A DNA stretch of 64,000 nt from Chaetoderma sp. LZ-2023a (taxonomy: Eukaryota; Mollusca; Caudofoveata; Chaetodermatida; Chaetodermatidae), in assembly GCA_034401795.1 (NCBI GenBank), contig CM067373.1:86028021-86092020 (forward strand). Reading direction: 5' to 3'. A program made the position numbers and the translations under genes. Below are positions 1-13,900 of this stretch, piece by piece (position 1 is the stretch's first letter; every line of letters begins with the position of its first letter). The notes beneath the pieces were generated by a model. That model saw only the letters and a list, made by a program, of their open reading frames with translations, did not search any database and was not told the origin of the DNA.

Positions 1-1488
1 AACATACATTGTGTAGACGAACAGAAGGAAGATGTCTGTTTGGGTTGGATAATTAAGGGATTAATTTCTCGCTGTGCCCCGCCCATTTCTAGCTAAGGCA
101 AAGGCACTTTTTATGCACATTGGAATCGATTTGAAACTTTGAAAACTGAATTCCCAGAATCTAAATTTCATGGTAGCTATGCAGGTAAGCTATTATATAT
201 TTTGAGACTAATTTGACTGGTGGCTGTTTCTGCCTATGACAGTAACAGCTCTCAGTCAAAGTAGTTTCAAAACATTCATCAGAATATTTATTAAATTGCA
301 AATTCATCAATGCCAATTCTTACACTGGTCATGCTTAGGTGACAGACAGTTGATTATGACATCAGATACTTGAGTGACAGATTGGATCCATCCATTTTAT
401 TACTGACTGATGTTGCTTTTGTCTTAGTTACAAACTCATGGAGCAATTGTGTTTTTGTTGAGCCATGTGCAAGTGTTATATGGAAAAAAACCAAATGGAC
501 ACAACATGCAGGCTCCAGCCTTTCTAGTTAACCCTTTAGTGGACAAGATTGTGATGAACCTAAGGTGGTAGGTAGGCTTCACAAATTCTATTCAGAATTT
601 TGATTGGTCGATTTTTTTTTTAGCTGCTTGACAGATTTCCACCAAATTTGGCTAGACCAACCCTAATGTGGTAGGTGCCAAAATTTCTATTAAGAATTTT
701 GCTTGGTCAACTTTTTGTGTGACAATCCTAGATTTTATGACAAATTTACCGGAAATTGTCAAAATGCATCTCCTACTTAACCAAATTTGGCTGGAAGGAT
801 CCTACTGTGGTTGGCTCTCGAACTCTCTTCAAAATTTTGATTGGGGTGATTTTTTTTTAGGGACCATCTTGGATTTTCCGGAACAATTTAAAACACTACT
901 TCTTAACCTGATTTTAGCCTGATTTCAACAAATGATTGTTCAGATTTCCGGTGGTCATCTTGAATTTTCAGAAAAATTATTAAAAGATTCTTTTAACGTA
1001 TCTCCTGTTAAACCGCTTGGGAGATTTTAACCAAATGTGTCTGGAAGTATCCTATTGTGGTAGCCTGATCTAGAACTTCTATTCAGAATTTTGATTGGTC
1101 AATTTTTTGGGTGCACATCTTGGATTTTCATAAAATTTTCTGAAACCATTTAAAGTCCTTAATCAATGGCCCGAATTTATCAAAACTTGGGTGTAACGAT
1201 CCTATCGTGGTAGGTTTCCAACATCTCAAACGAGATTTCTGATTGTTAAATTTTTTTTTGGTGGTCATCTTGGATTTTCTGCAAAGTATCCATCATGTCT
1301 ATTTAAATGCAAATGGTTCAAATGCTAATGGTCCAGGTGAGTATCATAGGCCTTTGATCCTCTTGCTTGAAAATAATTTTACGGGAAGCTGTTGCTGCCA
1401 TAAACAGTACCAGCTGCCAGTCAACTTAGTTTCAAAATATGCAATGGTTTACCTCTATAGCTACATTGAATTTTAGATTCACGGAAAT
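1..1488. repeat. TDP1 intron: old MITE-like copy and diverged tandem units
   Basis: No coding exon was recognised. Bases 30-400 match the MITE-like family also seen at 35586-35920 and 38700-39125: a CCCGCCCATTTCTAGCTAA start, a central hairpin with ACTAATTTGACTGG near 205-275, and a TTGATTATGACATCA..GGATCCATCCATT end. Bases 540-1290 hold about five diverged units of roughly 160 bp, each with 'ccaaatttggctggaagg', 'tgtggtaggct' and 'gattggtcaattttt', the same units as at 5200-6480 and, inverted, at 62850-63860. Confidence 0.6.
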
Positions 1489-1823
1489 GTGCAGACCCTA
1501 GCTAGAAATGTGCAGACCATAGCTAGAAATGTGCAAACTATAGCTAGAAATGTGCAGACCATAGCTAGAAATGTGCAAACCATAGCTAGAAATGTGCAAA
1601 CCATAGCTAGAAATGTGCAAACCATAGCTAGAAATGTGCAAACCATAGCTAGAAATGTGCAAACCATAGCTAGAAATGTGCAGACCATAGCTAGAAATGT
1701 GAACCATAGCTAGAAATGTGCTAACCATAGCTAGAAATGTGCAAACCATATCTAGAAATGTGCAAACCATAGCTAGCAATGTGCAGACCATAGCTAGAAA
1801 TGTGCAGACCATAGCTAGAAATG
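1489..1823. repeat. 21-bp minisatellite, about 16 copies
   Basis: The unit is GCTAGAAATGTGCARACCATA with few mismatches. Because 21 is divisible by 3, long reading frames exist on both strands (for example QTIARNV repeats), but these are by-products. It lies in a TDP1 intron just upstream of the exon at 1898. Confidence 0.95.
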
Positions 1824-1897
1824 GATACCTTTATCATGTTCTCTAGTAATTCATCAATGTCTGCCATGATATGATGTTCTAATATCTTGTGTTTCAG

Positions 1898-1990
1898 GAA
1901 GATGATGATTTTACTGTACGATACTGGGCTACGAGTGGTCATCCATACAGCGAACCTTGTTCCAAGTGACTGGCATCAGAAATCACAAGG
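1898..1990 (+). CDS. TDP1: TDP1 exon with KMM..HTANL (first HKN motif, K and N)
   Basis: The acceptor is tgtttcag before 1898 and the donor is GTATTG at 1991. The reading frame gives [14 protein letters not shown] then [15 protein letters not shown]. The first base completes a codon from an upstream exon not in the window, and two bases (GG) are left for the next exon. Confidence 0.9.
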
Positions 1991-4900
1991 GTATTGTCGA
2001 GATAACTAGTTAGCTAACCGCAATCATTATGACGTAAACTTGTCCCGAAAGTTGAACAGTCCGTCACGACGTGTACGAATTGATGAATTTACAATTTAAT
2101 ATATTATGAAACTAATTTCACTGGAACGTGTAGCTGCTATAGGCAACAACAGCCCCCACCCCACCACCAGTAAAATTTGTTCCAAAATATTCAATTACCT
2201 ACCAGTATAGATACCTTGATATGTAGATTCTCGGAATTGAGTTTTTGAAATTTTCAAATTGATTCCAAATATAAAAAGTGGGCAGAGGTTATCTTGAAAT
2301 GTGCCGGGCATAGCTAGAAATGTGCCGGGCATAGCTAGAAATGTGCCGGGCATAGCTAGAAATGTGCCGGGCATAGCTGGAAATGTGCCGGGCATAGCTA
2401 GAAATGTGCCGGGCATAGCTCGAAATGTGCCGGGCATAGCTAGAAATGTGCCGGGTATAGCTAGAAATGTGCCGGGCATAGCTAGAAATGTGCCGGGCAT
2501 AGCTAGAAATGTGCCGGGCATAGCTAGAAATGAATAGCTAAAAGAAAGTTCTGAGTTTATTCAATGACTTCTATGATTTAATTGAAATAATTTTGATCGA
2601 TAATACATGTAACTCTAGACCGGCTGCATATTTTGAAAACAATTTGGCTGAAAGTTGTCCACCAACAGCTTTTAGTCTAGAGTTAAACCCCATGGAAAAT
2701 CTAGTCTGCAAAAAATTCAGCAGCCAGACAGTTAAATACTCATGAGTGAAAACTGAATACCGTAGTAATGCTAGCCTAAGTTCTATGTTTGATGTTGAAC
2801 GCTTTTTCTTTATTTCAAGCATATTCACTGTTTCAACTGTTCTTTTATTTTTATATTCCTTCAGAATATGGATCAGTCGTCTGTTCTCAAAATTATCAGT
2901 GTCCTTTTCCGGAGCAAGCAATTCAGTTGTTGGCGATTCACCGACAAACTTCAAATGTGATTTGTTAGAATACTTAAGCGCCTACAGACATTTTCCAGCA
3001 GAATGGATAAAGCATATACAGGACCATGATATGTCCAAGGCAAGGTATTAAAGACATAGTATTCTGCCTAAGGCAGCAATGGCTTCCAGTTAAATTAATT
3101 TTAAAATATTCAAAAGAATATATTTTATATCGTAAAGAATTTACTTTTTCAGGGATTTATCGGTGAAAGGGTTCAGAAAAGATTTGTTGAGCCCTAGATG
3201 TGAATTGGAGGATAGCACGACGTATACTACAGCTCATAAATATGTTAATGTCTCCAAAACAAAACAGAAACATGTTAGTTAGTACAATTTTGAACACGAT
3301 GTACACTAGACACTGTCAATTAAAATTTGCTGCATGAATTAACATGTGAGAACACCTCAGTCGTGATAATTTTTAGTGAGATCTGCCTTTATTTCCTAGA
3401 GTTATTACACCTACAAAACATCAAATGCACAAAGACTAATTATTACCCCCCACACATTTTGAAGAAAATTCCAATTGCCCCCGTCCGCCCATCCATCCAT
3501 CCATCTATTTGACCATCCAGCTATCGCCTCAGAAACCATTTGTTGGTATTCAAGCAAATTTATTTGTTAGTTACCCATATGATTGCTGACTGCAAGACGA
3601 CATTTACATTAGGCTCTGCCCCCAGGGTTGGTGTGGGGCATGGTGGAGATGGGAGGCTGGAGGCAGAAAGTCAAAGTTGGCGGAATTCTGCAATATTAGG
3701 TATGATAGTTACACATATGATTGCGGATTGTGAGACAATGTTTACCTTAGGCTCCACCCCTAAGGGGGTTGGAGGTGGGATGGCAGAACGTCAAAGTTGG
3801 CGAAAGCGTGTGGATTTGCGATTGCGTGCCATCGACTGCGCATTCTAATTCACACTAACAGTCATCGTGCACGCGCCTATGTGTTTGTATGTAGCTGTAT
3901 CTAAACTATTGGTCAGATTTTGCCCAAATTTTAATGCAACAGGATCTTACCGTCAAAGAGGATTTCCAGCCTTTGTCCATGGTCTGGATAAAAAACCTTT
4001 CCCCAAATGAGACAAAATTCGGGACCTGTGGAGATTTCGGAAAATACTGGTCCAATTCTGTTCAAATTGTAACACAGAAATGTGTGTGCTTCCAGGATTC
4101 CACAACTTTGTGAATGATCTGACAAAATTTCCAATGTGACAAATCAGGATGGTGATGGTCTGCAATCTCTGCTTGTTTTAGGTATCCAATAAAATGCAAG
4201 TTTCAATTTCAAAACACCTGTGATGATACATTTAAGCCGAGAATATTTCAAAACTAATCCGAATGGAAACTGTTACAGTTTTAGGCAAAATTTAGAAACT
4301 TACTACCCTGTATGTTACTTTATCTAGAAAATATGAAAATTCATATTCTTATTGAAATCTAGTTATCTAGATAATATTATTGCAAAAGAAAGAGTAGAGT
4401 TTAGCTAGTGTACTATTTCTATTATCTTTCACAGGGTGTTTCTTATTGGTTCTGTACCGGGTCGACACACAGGAGAGAAAAAGTCTTCATGGGGTCATTT
4501 AAAACTGAGAAAGGTAATGTACCGGTACTCTGGAATATATACTATATACTGATTCAATGCCTGTGTTTCATGGCTTCTAAAAGTGAGTATCTTTTTGATG
4601 GTCAAGGTCTGTTAAGAACATATAAATTCTGCTTATTGAATGTCCATTTGTAGATCAAGAGATAATTTTTGAGAATTTACCAGTGGAATGACTGACTGTT
4701 ATCAACATTTATTGGTAGAATTTACATGCATGTTTAGTAAATGTCCATTTACAGGCCAAGAGAAGACTATTTTTGAAAATTTGCCACTGGAATGACTGTC
4801 TCGGTTATTGAGCCAGTCATTCCATTGTTAACTCTTAGAAAATAATCTTGATCTATAAATGGACATTGCTCCAGGCCACCATAGAGGCCCGTTTTCGTCG

Positions 4901-7900
4901 GATTGACCATTAAAGAGTTGATCATATCAACATGTCAGAAATAGGCTATTGCAAATGTTGAAAATAAATTGACTGGAGTCTTTTGCAATCAACTCCAGGT
5001 TAAACTAGTTTCAAAATATGTAACTGTTGTCCTGTTAAATTGAGATACTTGGCTGCCACTCAAGTATTTGGCTTCATAATCAAATACATCACATGTTACA
5101 TAAAGCTGATGTCACAATGAAAATGGTGTAGGGACTTACTATCTCCATCACAAAATTAGAAAAGTCTCACGAAAGTGTACATGTACGAATATGCAATTTA
5201 ACGTATCTTCTTCAAAAGTGACAAATTGTTGTCAAACCTGGCTGGAAGCACCAGAAAGTCATAGACTTCTGGAGTTAACAGAAATTTGATTTGTCAATTT
5301 TGTTGTCGGCCATCTGGGATTTCTGCTAATGTTGAAGAAATTGGGTAAAAGACTACTATTTAACTGTTGCACGGATTTAAATCAAACCTGTTTGGAAGAA
5401 TGAAGGAAATCAGGTAAAAGACTGTCACTCATTAACGGTTTGGTCGATTTTAATCATACTTGGCTGGAAGGAACTTATGGTGGTAGGTTTATTATATCCA
5501 AAATTGGGTTGGTCAATTTATCTGGTGGCCAGCTTTGATTTCTGAAATTGTTCAGGATATTGTTAAACCCATTAACCCTTGAATTTGTTCAAGATAATTT
5601 CAATTCTGTCATAGAAAATATCCATTTGCAGACCAAGAGAAGACTATTTTTGAAAATTTATCACTGGAATGACTGGCTCTGTTATCGAGCCAGTCATTCT
5701 AGTGGTAAAATTTCAAAAACAGGCTTCTCTTGTTCTGCAAATGGTCATTTCTCAAGACCACTGCAAAAGTCGGTTTTGGCTGTTATGAGTGTTAAAAGGT
5801 TAAAAGAGTACATGCACCCCTCATTAATCATAAAGCCGATCTCCACTAAACTTTACTGGATGGTCGCTACTGTGGTAGGCTTAAGAAAACTTAGGCAGAA
5901 ATTTGAGTAGGCAATTTTTCTGGTGGCCATCCTAGATTTCCAAAAATGTCCAGGAAATCGGCTAAAAAGCTACTCAATAACTGTTGAGCCGATTACAACG
6001 AAACTTGGCTGGAAGAACCCTAGCATGATATGCTTCAGAAAACCTGTAAGATATTGGTCAGATTTTCTGTCAGCCATCTTAGATGTTCGAAAATTGGTTA
6101 CATCTGCTCCTCATTAAACGCTCGGCTGATCTCAGCCAAACATGGCTGGAAGGACCCCGAACCCCCCCCCCCCCCCCCCCATGGTGGTAGGCTTCAGAAA
6201 ACTGGATTTTTTATTGAAAGTTTTATAATCCCCATCTTGTTGTTCCAGATATATGCAAGAAATTGCTTCAAAAACAGGTCCTTATTAGCCATCAGGCTGA
6301 TTTTAAACAAACATGACTATCCAGAAGGACCAAGTGAAAAACATTATTCAGAAATTTAGTTTGAAACATTTTGGATGGTCATTTTGAATTCTGAAAAGGT
6401 TCAAGAAATCTTAAAATATTACTTCTAAACAACTGGCCACAATTTGTGCATCTAAAAAATTTACATCTGTCTTTCTGACTGGAATTGTTGTAGTATTTCC
6501 AGCATGCATTGGGCTCTACATCATACATGTAGAACATGTCCTTTCTATTTGAAAGGCCAGTGTTTCAGGTGACCTATACAAGGCCCTATGGGTCTCTTGT
6601 TTTGAAAACAATTTGACTGAAACTTGTTGCTGTCTGGCAGCAGCAATTCTGTCTGTGGCAGCAACAATTTTCAGTTAATTTGGCTTTCAAAATAAACAGC
6701 AAGAATTTAACTACAACAATTAGTAGCTACCATCCATGACTTACATGATGAATGGGGTTAGTAAATATTCATCTTTACTCAGGTTTTACAGTCACATGGC
6801 CCTGAGACTCTGCCAGGTAAAGAGCTCTTTCCAAACGTCGTCGGTCAGTTCTCCAGCATCGGCTCACTCGGTCCTAATAAGGAAAGCTGGGTATTCGGAG
6901 AATGGCTCTGTAGCTTGGCTGCTACCAAAGGAAAGACCAGTATGTTGTCGTCATTACCACGGATACGATTCGTAAGCTTTGTCTTATTTAGAAAATTGTA
7001 GTGAACTTCATTTTAATTGAAAGTTAATTGTGGCATATATTCAGAATATTTAGTAAATTGACACAATTACACACTGTGGTTTGAAACATTCATTGATAAA
7101 TGGTAGCCCTTCCAGAGCATAAGCTTGACCCTATAACAAAAGGTTTGCATGCTTTTAGTTTGAGCGCTCAAATAAAGAAGAACTAGAATGCACAGTCGAC
7201 GGCATCCGAAAAGGGGAGTGGGGGCAGATTCTAATGAAAAGATCATCTCACTATCTGCAATCATATGGCTATCTCACATAAACAATTTGGTTGAATTCTG
7301 GCATATTTGACGGGCCACCCTGGGGTCGAAGTCTAATGTAAACATTACCCCCACTATCCGCAGTTATGAGTAACTCACATACCAAATTTGGTTGCATTCT
7401 GCATCCACCCCTCCCTACCCTGGGGGCAGAGCTTAATGTAGGCAATCTCTCACAATGGGAAATCATGGGTAACTAATAAGGCAGGGGGGGGGGTGGCGCA
7501 AAAGAGTCTGCAATAATATGGGTGACAAATTTCATTGAATTCCACAATATGATTTCAGAGGAGGTAGATGGACAGATGGATCTAGGTGATTGCAATATTC
7601 CCTCACATTATAAGGTCTAATTGGGAGTATTAATTCATCCTGTCCGCCACAGTGTAACCAATAGAGGAATCCAATTTATCAATCAATCATATGATGTCAT
7701 AATCAACAACGTCACATATAGGCTGACATTATAATCAGTTACGTCATGAATGACGTAATTAAGCCCGTCACAAACACAATTTAGTCTGTCGAGTTGTATG
7801 AAATGTATGTCTGAATACTTTAGAACTAATTTGACTAGGCACTGTTGCCATAATTTCAAAATATTCAACAGCTTACCTATATAGTTTTCAGGAGATTGAG

Positions 7901-10900
7901 GTTCAGGGATGGGATCGATCGATCCCAACACAGGCAAAGTGTGGATGGGGCTTAGCTAGAGATGGGAGGGGCATAGCTAAAAGTAGACTCATCATTGAGT
8001 ATAGCCTAACTATCATTTTATCATGTGTTTAACCATTTAATAACCAAATTTGGTCAAGAAAATCAAAATATGTGCTTATTGAATATCCATTCACAGGGCA
8101 TTGGAAGACTATTTTTGAAAATTTACCACTGGAATGACTGGCTCAAGCTAGTCTTGGTTCAAGCCAGTCATTCAAGTGGTAAATTTTCGAAAATAGTCTT
8201 CTCTTGGTATGCAAATGGGCATTTCTAGACCATTGCAGAAGTCGTCTTTGGTCAACTTGAGTGTTAAATGATTACGTGAGTACCAGTATTATTATTGGTC
8301 ATTGGTCAAAATTGGCCAAAAGAAATCCTGCAAATGACCATTCCTCAAGACCACTGCAGAGATCATTTTTGGCAGTCTTGACCATTAAAGGGGTAAAACA
8401 TGTCGGGTTAAATATCTACTTTTTGAATCAGAGACATTTCTGGGTAGAAAATTTCTTGTGGGTGGGAGACGTGAGATGGGGGGGGGGGGGGGGTGAGCAG
8501 GGAGACACCACCTATGGCAAAATTGCAGTGGAGGAGCACTCCCTCAATATATTTCTCACCCGCAATTTGACACCCTAAACAAGGCCTAGGTCATATATGC
8601 TTTAATAAAGACCAAAAAAAGTTGGGAGACTTTTTTGTATGGCATTTTCACACCGCTTGATTTATGCCAAAGGGTGCCATTCTACTTCAACTAAAACTGT
8701 GTCCAGGAATCACCATAGCCGCAGGTACAGAGTCAATTCCCAATCACAGTCAGATTCGCTTATTTTGCTGACTTGGAAAGTCGCATGTGTTTTCTAGTTT
8801 AAAATTTGCTCAAATTTTCGGATTTACGCGTGTTCCCGCTAATTCGTTGCCGGCATCATGGAAGGAAAGGGAAAGTCATCACAGGGGCAGGTTGTATCAA
8901 TCTAGAATTTATACATTCGTGCCGTAATGACTGATTGAAAATCTCTTAAATTGGCACATTATTCTAAAATGGTAGCCATTGTTGGAGTCGCTCCAGTACT
9001 AGTTAACTGTTTAATCTTATCCGGGTACTCGGTTAATTTCTCTTGTGACTCAGTTCCTTCCAAGATGGATGGGCCCATAGCCAAGATGGCAGCGCCCTTG
9101 ATTATTGTTATCTTATGGCTTGGCGTGTCTATGCACTCGTTTTGATGCCAGGTTTTTTAGCTCTCGCTGGATTGTCGAGGGTGTTTGTAGCGATTGGCAT
9201 TTATTTCTTGGCTTTATTAATGTTAGTTAATTACCAAGTTGTGTTTATAAAATTTCACTCTAAAAAATTTCAAATATTTCCTGCCTAAAGGCTTGATTAT
9301 CATTAATTTAAGAGAAATGTAATTCTATTCTTACAATCAAGTCAATTGTGCATATTGCTCGTCATCGTATGTCGTGTGCAGCGTTTTAATTCTTACTGTG
9401 TGTTCGCAGAAGAGAAAGAACCAGGACACTCTGTGTCAAAAGTGTAACAGGTTCATGAAGCGCAAGTTCAGTGGTCATCACTGTGTGGCTTGTGCGAAGT
9501 GCAAAGTTGGAAGTCCTTGTGACGTGTGCGCGAAGTGGTCGTCGGAGTTGGTGGCAGAATTCGATCATGATCGACGTGCGCGTTTGGAGAGAATCGCGAG
9601 GGACAAGGCGGCCAAGCTGGATCAGGCATCAGTAAACGGTCTTGAAGAGCGTCTGAACGAGCGGATGGACTCAGCATTGGGCATATGGGCGGCCCAGTTT
9701 AAGGCAATGTTTGAGTCCATGCAGTCCACGATCCCGATGATGCAGGCTGGTGCAGGGCAACCTTTCGGTGGTCCGGCTAGTTCTGCGGAGGGACGAGCAC
9801 CTGTCCCTTCTCCAACCTTGGCTCAAGCGCCGACGGCGGAGGAGGAAGATCTGCTTATGGAAGATTCCGGCATGCCGGATATTTTGTTAACGGCACAACC
9901 AGGTACATCCTAGGGATCTCCCTCGGGTTTTGTAGGGGTCTGCCAGGCGGGTGGTGATGTCGACGTTCCGTCGGGCATTTTTCATCCGGATTTCGCTCAA
10001 CCCGCATTGTCGTTGGAGCCGTGTTTTGCGGTTCCTAATGGCATCCCGGCAGCGTTAGGTGCGGCTCCTCTCGGAGTTCCATCATCTACCGTAGTGAAAG
10101 CGGCTGTAGTCTCGGCTCCCGTGTTGGAGCCGATGGACTGCGGTGAATCCGTGTCCGGCGATTCGCTGGACACTGGTGCCGCTAGTAATCTGGCTATGGA
10201 TGCTCTTCATGTTGGAAGAAGTGCGGCCCATAGTTCTCAGCATGGGTCGTCGGTGTCCTACTCATCCAAGGGTGAGAAGGAAGATGAGTTCTACTTCGAA
10301 TAATACTTACCAGATGTACTATTATGATAATGTCTATTATCTAGTCTAGCTCAAAATAAACAATTAAAAACTCCGCACTCTCCTGGTCCTGCCCATACTG
10401 TGTCCAGGAACTACCATAGCCGCAGGTACCGAGTCAATTCCCAATCACAGTCAGATTCGTCTATTTGTGCTTTTACAAGTCGCAGAGACACCATGCGCTT
10501 GTCCCAGGATTGCCTGGCCAGGGTGATCACCAGTTCTACTTCGAATAATACCTACCAGATGTACTATTATGATAATGTCTATTATCTAGTCTAGCTCAAA
10601 ATAAACAATTAAAAACTCTGCACTCCTGGTCCTGCCCATACTGTGTCCGGGAATTACCATAGCCGCAGGTACCGACTCAATTCCCAATCACAGTCAGATT
10701 CGTCTATTTTGCGCTTTTGTCAAGTCGCAATTTGTAGTGTGCTCAAATTTGTTAAATTTAAGAGGTTATCGGTTGTGAAAAGGATTTATATCGGTGGCTT
10801 CATGGAGGAACTGGGAAAATCATCACAGGGGCAGGTTGTATCAATCTAGAATTTATACATTCGTGCCATAATGACTGTTTGAAATTTCCTTAAATTGGCA

Positions 10901-13900
10901 CATTGTTTTAAAATGATAGCCATTGTTGGAGTCGCTTCTGTACCCGTTAACTTTTAGTTTTAATTCGGGTACTCGGTTAATTTCTCTTGCGACTCGGTTC
11001 CTCTAAAGATGGATGCGTCCTTAGCCAAGATGGCGGCGCCCATGAATTATGTCTTGCTTGGCTTGGCGTGTCTAGGCACTCTGTTTGCGCCAATTTTTAG
11101 CTCTCGCTTCATTGTCGAGGGTGTTTGTAGCGATCGGCGTTGTATTCTTGGTTGTTTAACGTTGGTTAACTGCTAAGTTGTGTGTTTTTTAATTTTCACT
11201 CAAAAAAAGTTTCAAATATTTCCTGCCTGAAGGCTTGATTATCATTAATTTAAGAGAAAGTTAATGTGTTTCTAAGAAAATCTTTTAACAATCAAGTCGA
11301 TTGTGCGTATTGCCCGTCATCGTTTGTCATGTGCAGTGTTTTAATTCTTCTCTGTATTCGCAGAAACCAAAGAACCTGGATACTCTCTGCCAGAAATGCA
11401 ACAGGTTCATGAAGCGCAAGTACTCAGGACATCACTGTGTAGAGTGCGCAAAGTGTAAGGTTGGAAGCCCGTGTGATGTGTGCGCCAAGTGGTCGTCGGC
11501 AATGGTGGCAGAGTTTGATAGGGATCGACATGCGCGTCTGGAGAGGATCGCGAGGGACAAGGCGGCGAAGCTGGACCAGGCGTCTCTGAAGGGACTGGAA
11601 GGTCGTCTGAATGACCGCATGGATTCAGCTCTGGGTGTATGGGCGGCCCAGTTCAAGGCAATGTTCGATTCATTGCAGTACACGGTCCCGTCGATGCAAG
11701 CTAGTGCAGGACAACCCTTAGGTGGTCCGGCTAGTTCTGCGGAGGGTCAAGCACCTGCCCCTTCTCTGTCCGTGGCTCAAGAGCCTACGATAGAGGAGGA
11801 AGATCTTCTTATGGAGGATTCCGGCATGCCGGATATTTCGAAAAGGGCAATGCCTAGTACCTCCCAGGGGTCTCCCTCGGGATTTGTATGGGTTTGCCAG
11901 GCGGATGGAGATCTCGACGTTCCGTCAGGTATTTTCCATCCGCTGTTTGTGCAACCAGGGGTGTCGGCGGAGCCGTGTTTTGCGGCTCCTGCCGGTATCC
12001 CGGCGGCTTTGGGTGCGGCTCCTATCGGAGTGCCGTCACCTGCCGTGAGTAAAGCGGTCGTGGTCCCGTCTCCCGTGCTGGAGCCGATGGACTGCGGAGA
12101 ATCCGGGTCCGGCGATTCGTTGGAGACCGGTGCCGCTGGTAGTCGAGCTATGGATGCGATCTGTCTTGGCAGAGAGGTGTCTCGTAGCTCTCAGCATTGA
12201 TCGTCGGTGGCCCTCTCATCTAAGGGAGAGAGGGAGGATGAAAACGGGAGTTCTTTAATGGACGAGTCCGTTTTCTGCACCGAGGCTGAATGGGTGCAGG
12301 TCCTTGGATGGATGTCCGATCGTCTCGGGTTGTCATCTGTTCTGGGATCTCAGCGCGATCCGGCGATGGAGCGGATGTCAGAGCGAGCGGCTAGCGCTCT
12401 GTCAAGTGGCTCTTCTGCCATGCCAACACTCCCTTTGGACACGCAGACTTCCGACATGCTGGAAGTTGCGGCATACCGTCTGATGCAGCCGGAGTATGCA
12501 TTTCCCAAGGCCACGAAGGGGATAAGGAGTAGGGTCCGTTTTCCGGAGCTGGCCTATCATCAGTATGCCCAGGTCCCACGGCTTTCCGTCGGGGAACGAG
12601 AGGCGCTAAATAGCCCATTGGCTGGGAAGGCTAAGGGGCGGTCTCGTCCTTTGGTTTCACAGACCAATAAAGACCCGTTCAATGAGCTCACGCTCATTGA
12701 AGATGCGGCGAGGGCAGCCATGGCTGCGCTCTTGCACGGGTGTACTGTCCTGCAGGGTATGCTGGCCTGCACGGCGGAAGGTGGACAGGTGCCAGAGGCT
12801 GCTCCCGGAGTTATTTGGGACACCATGCGCCTGTCTCAAGATTGCCTGGCCAGGGTGATCACAAGGACATTGGCAGAGCGACGGAGAATGGTTCTCGATT
12901 GTGTAGAACCAGGACCGGAGATGAGGGCTGCATTATCTTCTGCGCCTTTCATCGGTCCAGGCTTGTTCGGCGGCTCGGCATGGCAAGCTCTCTCCAAGGT
13001 TGCGTCAATGGTTGCGGAGCAAGAAGTGGTCGGCAAGTCGTGGAAGTCGACTAAAAGGACACAGCCGCAGCAGTCCTACCGCCAACAGACAGGAGCAGCA
13101 GAGGCAGCGTCCAAGATCGCCCTTCCGTCCTTCTGGCCGTGATGCCCATAGGCCATCCGGATCACAAGGACCTGGCCATTCGTCCTCATACAAGTCCTCT
13201 AATAAGAGGCCGTATGAGGATGATAAGAAGGGTGGCGGTTCGGGCCGCAGCGGCTACCATAAGGATAGCCGTGGCGGCTGTTCCGGACCGTCGCATTACA
13301 AGAAGCCGCGGGGTGGCTGTGGAGGTCGTTCCTGACGGGTTTCCGGCGGAACCAGATCCGGTAACATTAGGAGCGAATGGAGTCGAGAATCTTCACCCAA
13401 GCGATTTAGCGTCTTCTTGTGCAATCTTGACCGACAGCTGTGTGCAGATTCCTTCCGTCGGAGGCAGACTTCAACTGTTCCTAAACCAATGGGAACAGGT
13501 CGTGCACGATTGTTTAGTCTGTCAGTGGATAAGAAACGGCTACGATCCGGACTGGCTCATCCATTAATCGTTAGTTCCGTTAACATCGACTCCAATATGG
13601 ACTCCTGTTCCAAGGGAATCAGATCGTCTGGACACCATTTGCTCAGAAATAGAATCGCTTCGTCAGAAGAATGTGATTCATCTAGTCCGCAATCAGTCTT
13701 CTCTGGGCTTTTATTCGATCATGTTCCTCATTCCGAAGAGTACCGGAGGATGGAGACCAATTCTCAATCTCAAACCGTTGAACAAATTTATTCTTTCTCC
13801 CAAATTTCAGATGGAGACTAGCAGCGGTAATGACAGGACTGAGGAAAGGCATGTGGGCAGTGTCGATAGATCTGAAGGATGCATATTTTCATATTCCAAT

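Noticed and set aside
1489-2532. Regular direct repeats resembling a CRISPR array, and repeat-peptide ORFs on both strands
   Set aside because: Units are contiguous with no spacers and the context is an animal intron. The frames stay open only because the unit is 21 bp.
6791-6792. Acceptor at 6790-6791 as the start of the TDP1 exon
   Set aside because: It also keeps phase, but the acceptor at 6781-6782 adds VLQ and aligns better with the vertebrate LRKLLKDHASS stretch.
10306-10720. Solo LTRs of a Gypsy/Ty3 element
   Set aside because: The repeats occur in inverted orientation at the right end and the element encodes a tyrosine recombinase, not an integrase, which fits DIRS.
12391-13193. Several minus-strand ORFs opposite the DIRS gag
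   Set aside because: GC-rich antisense shadows without domains.
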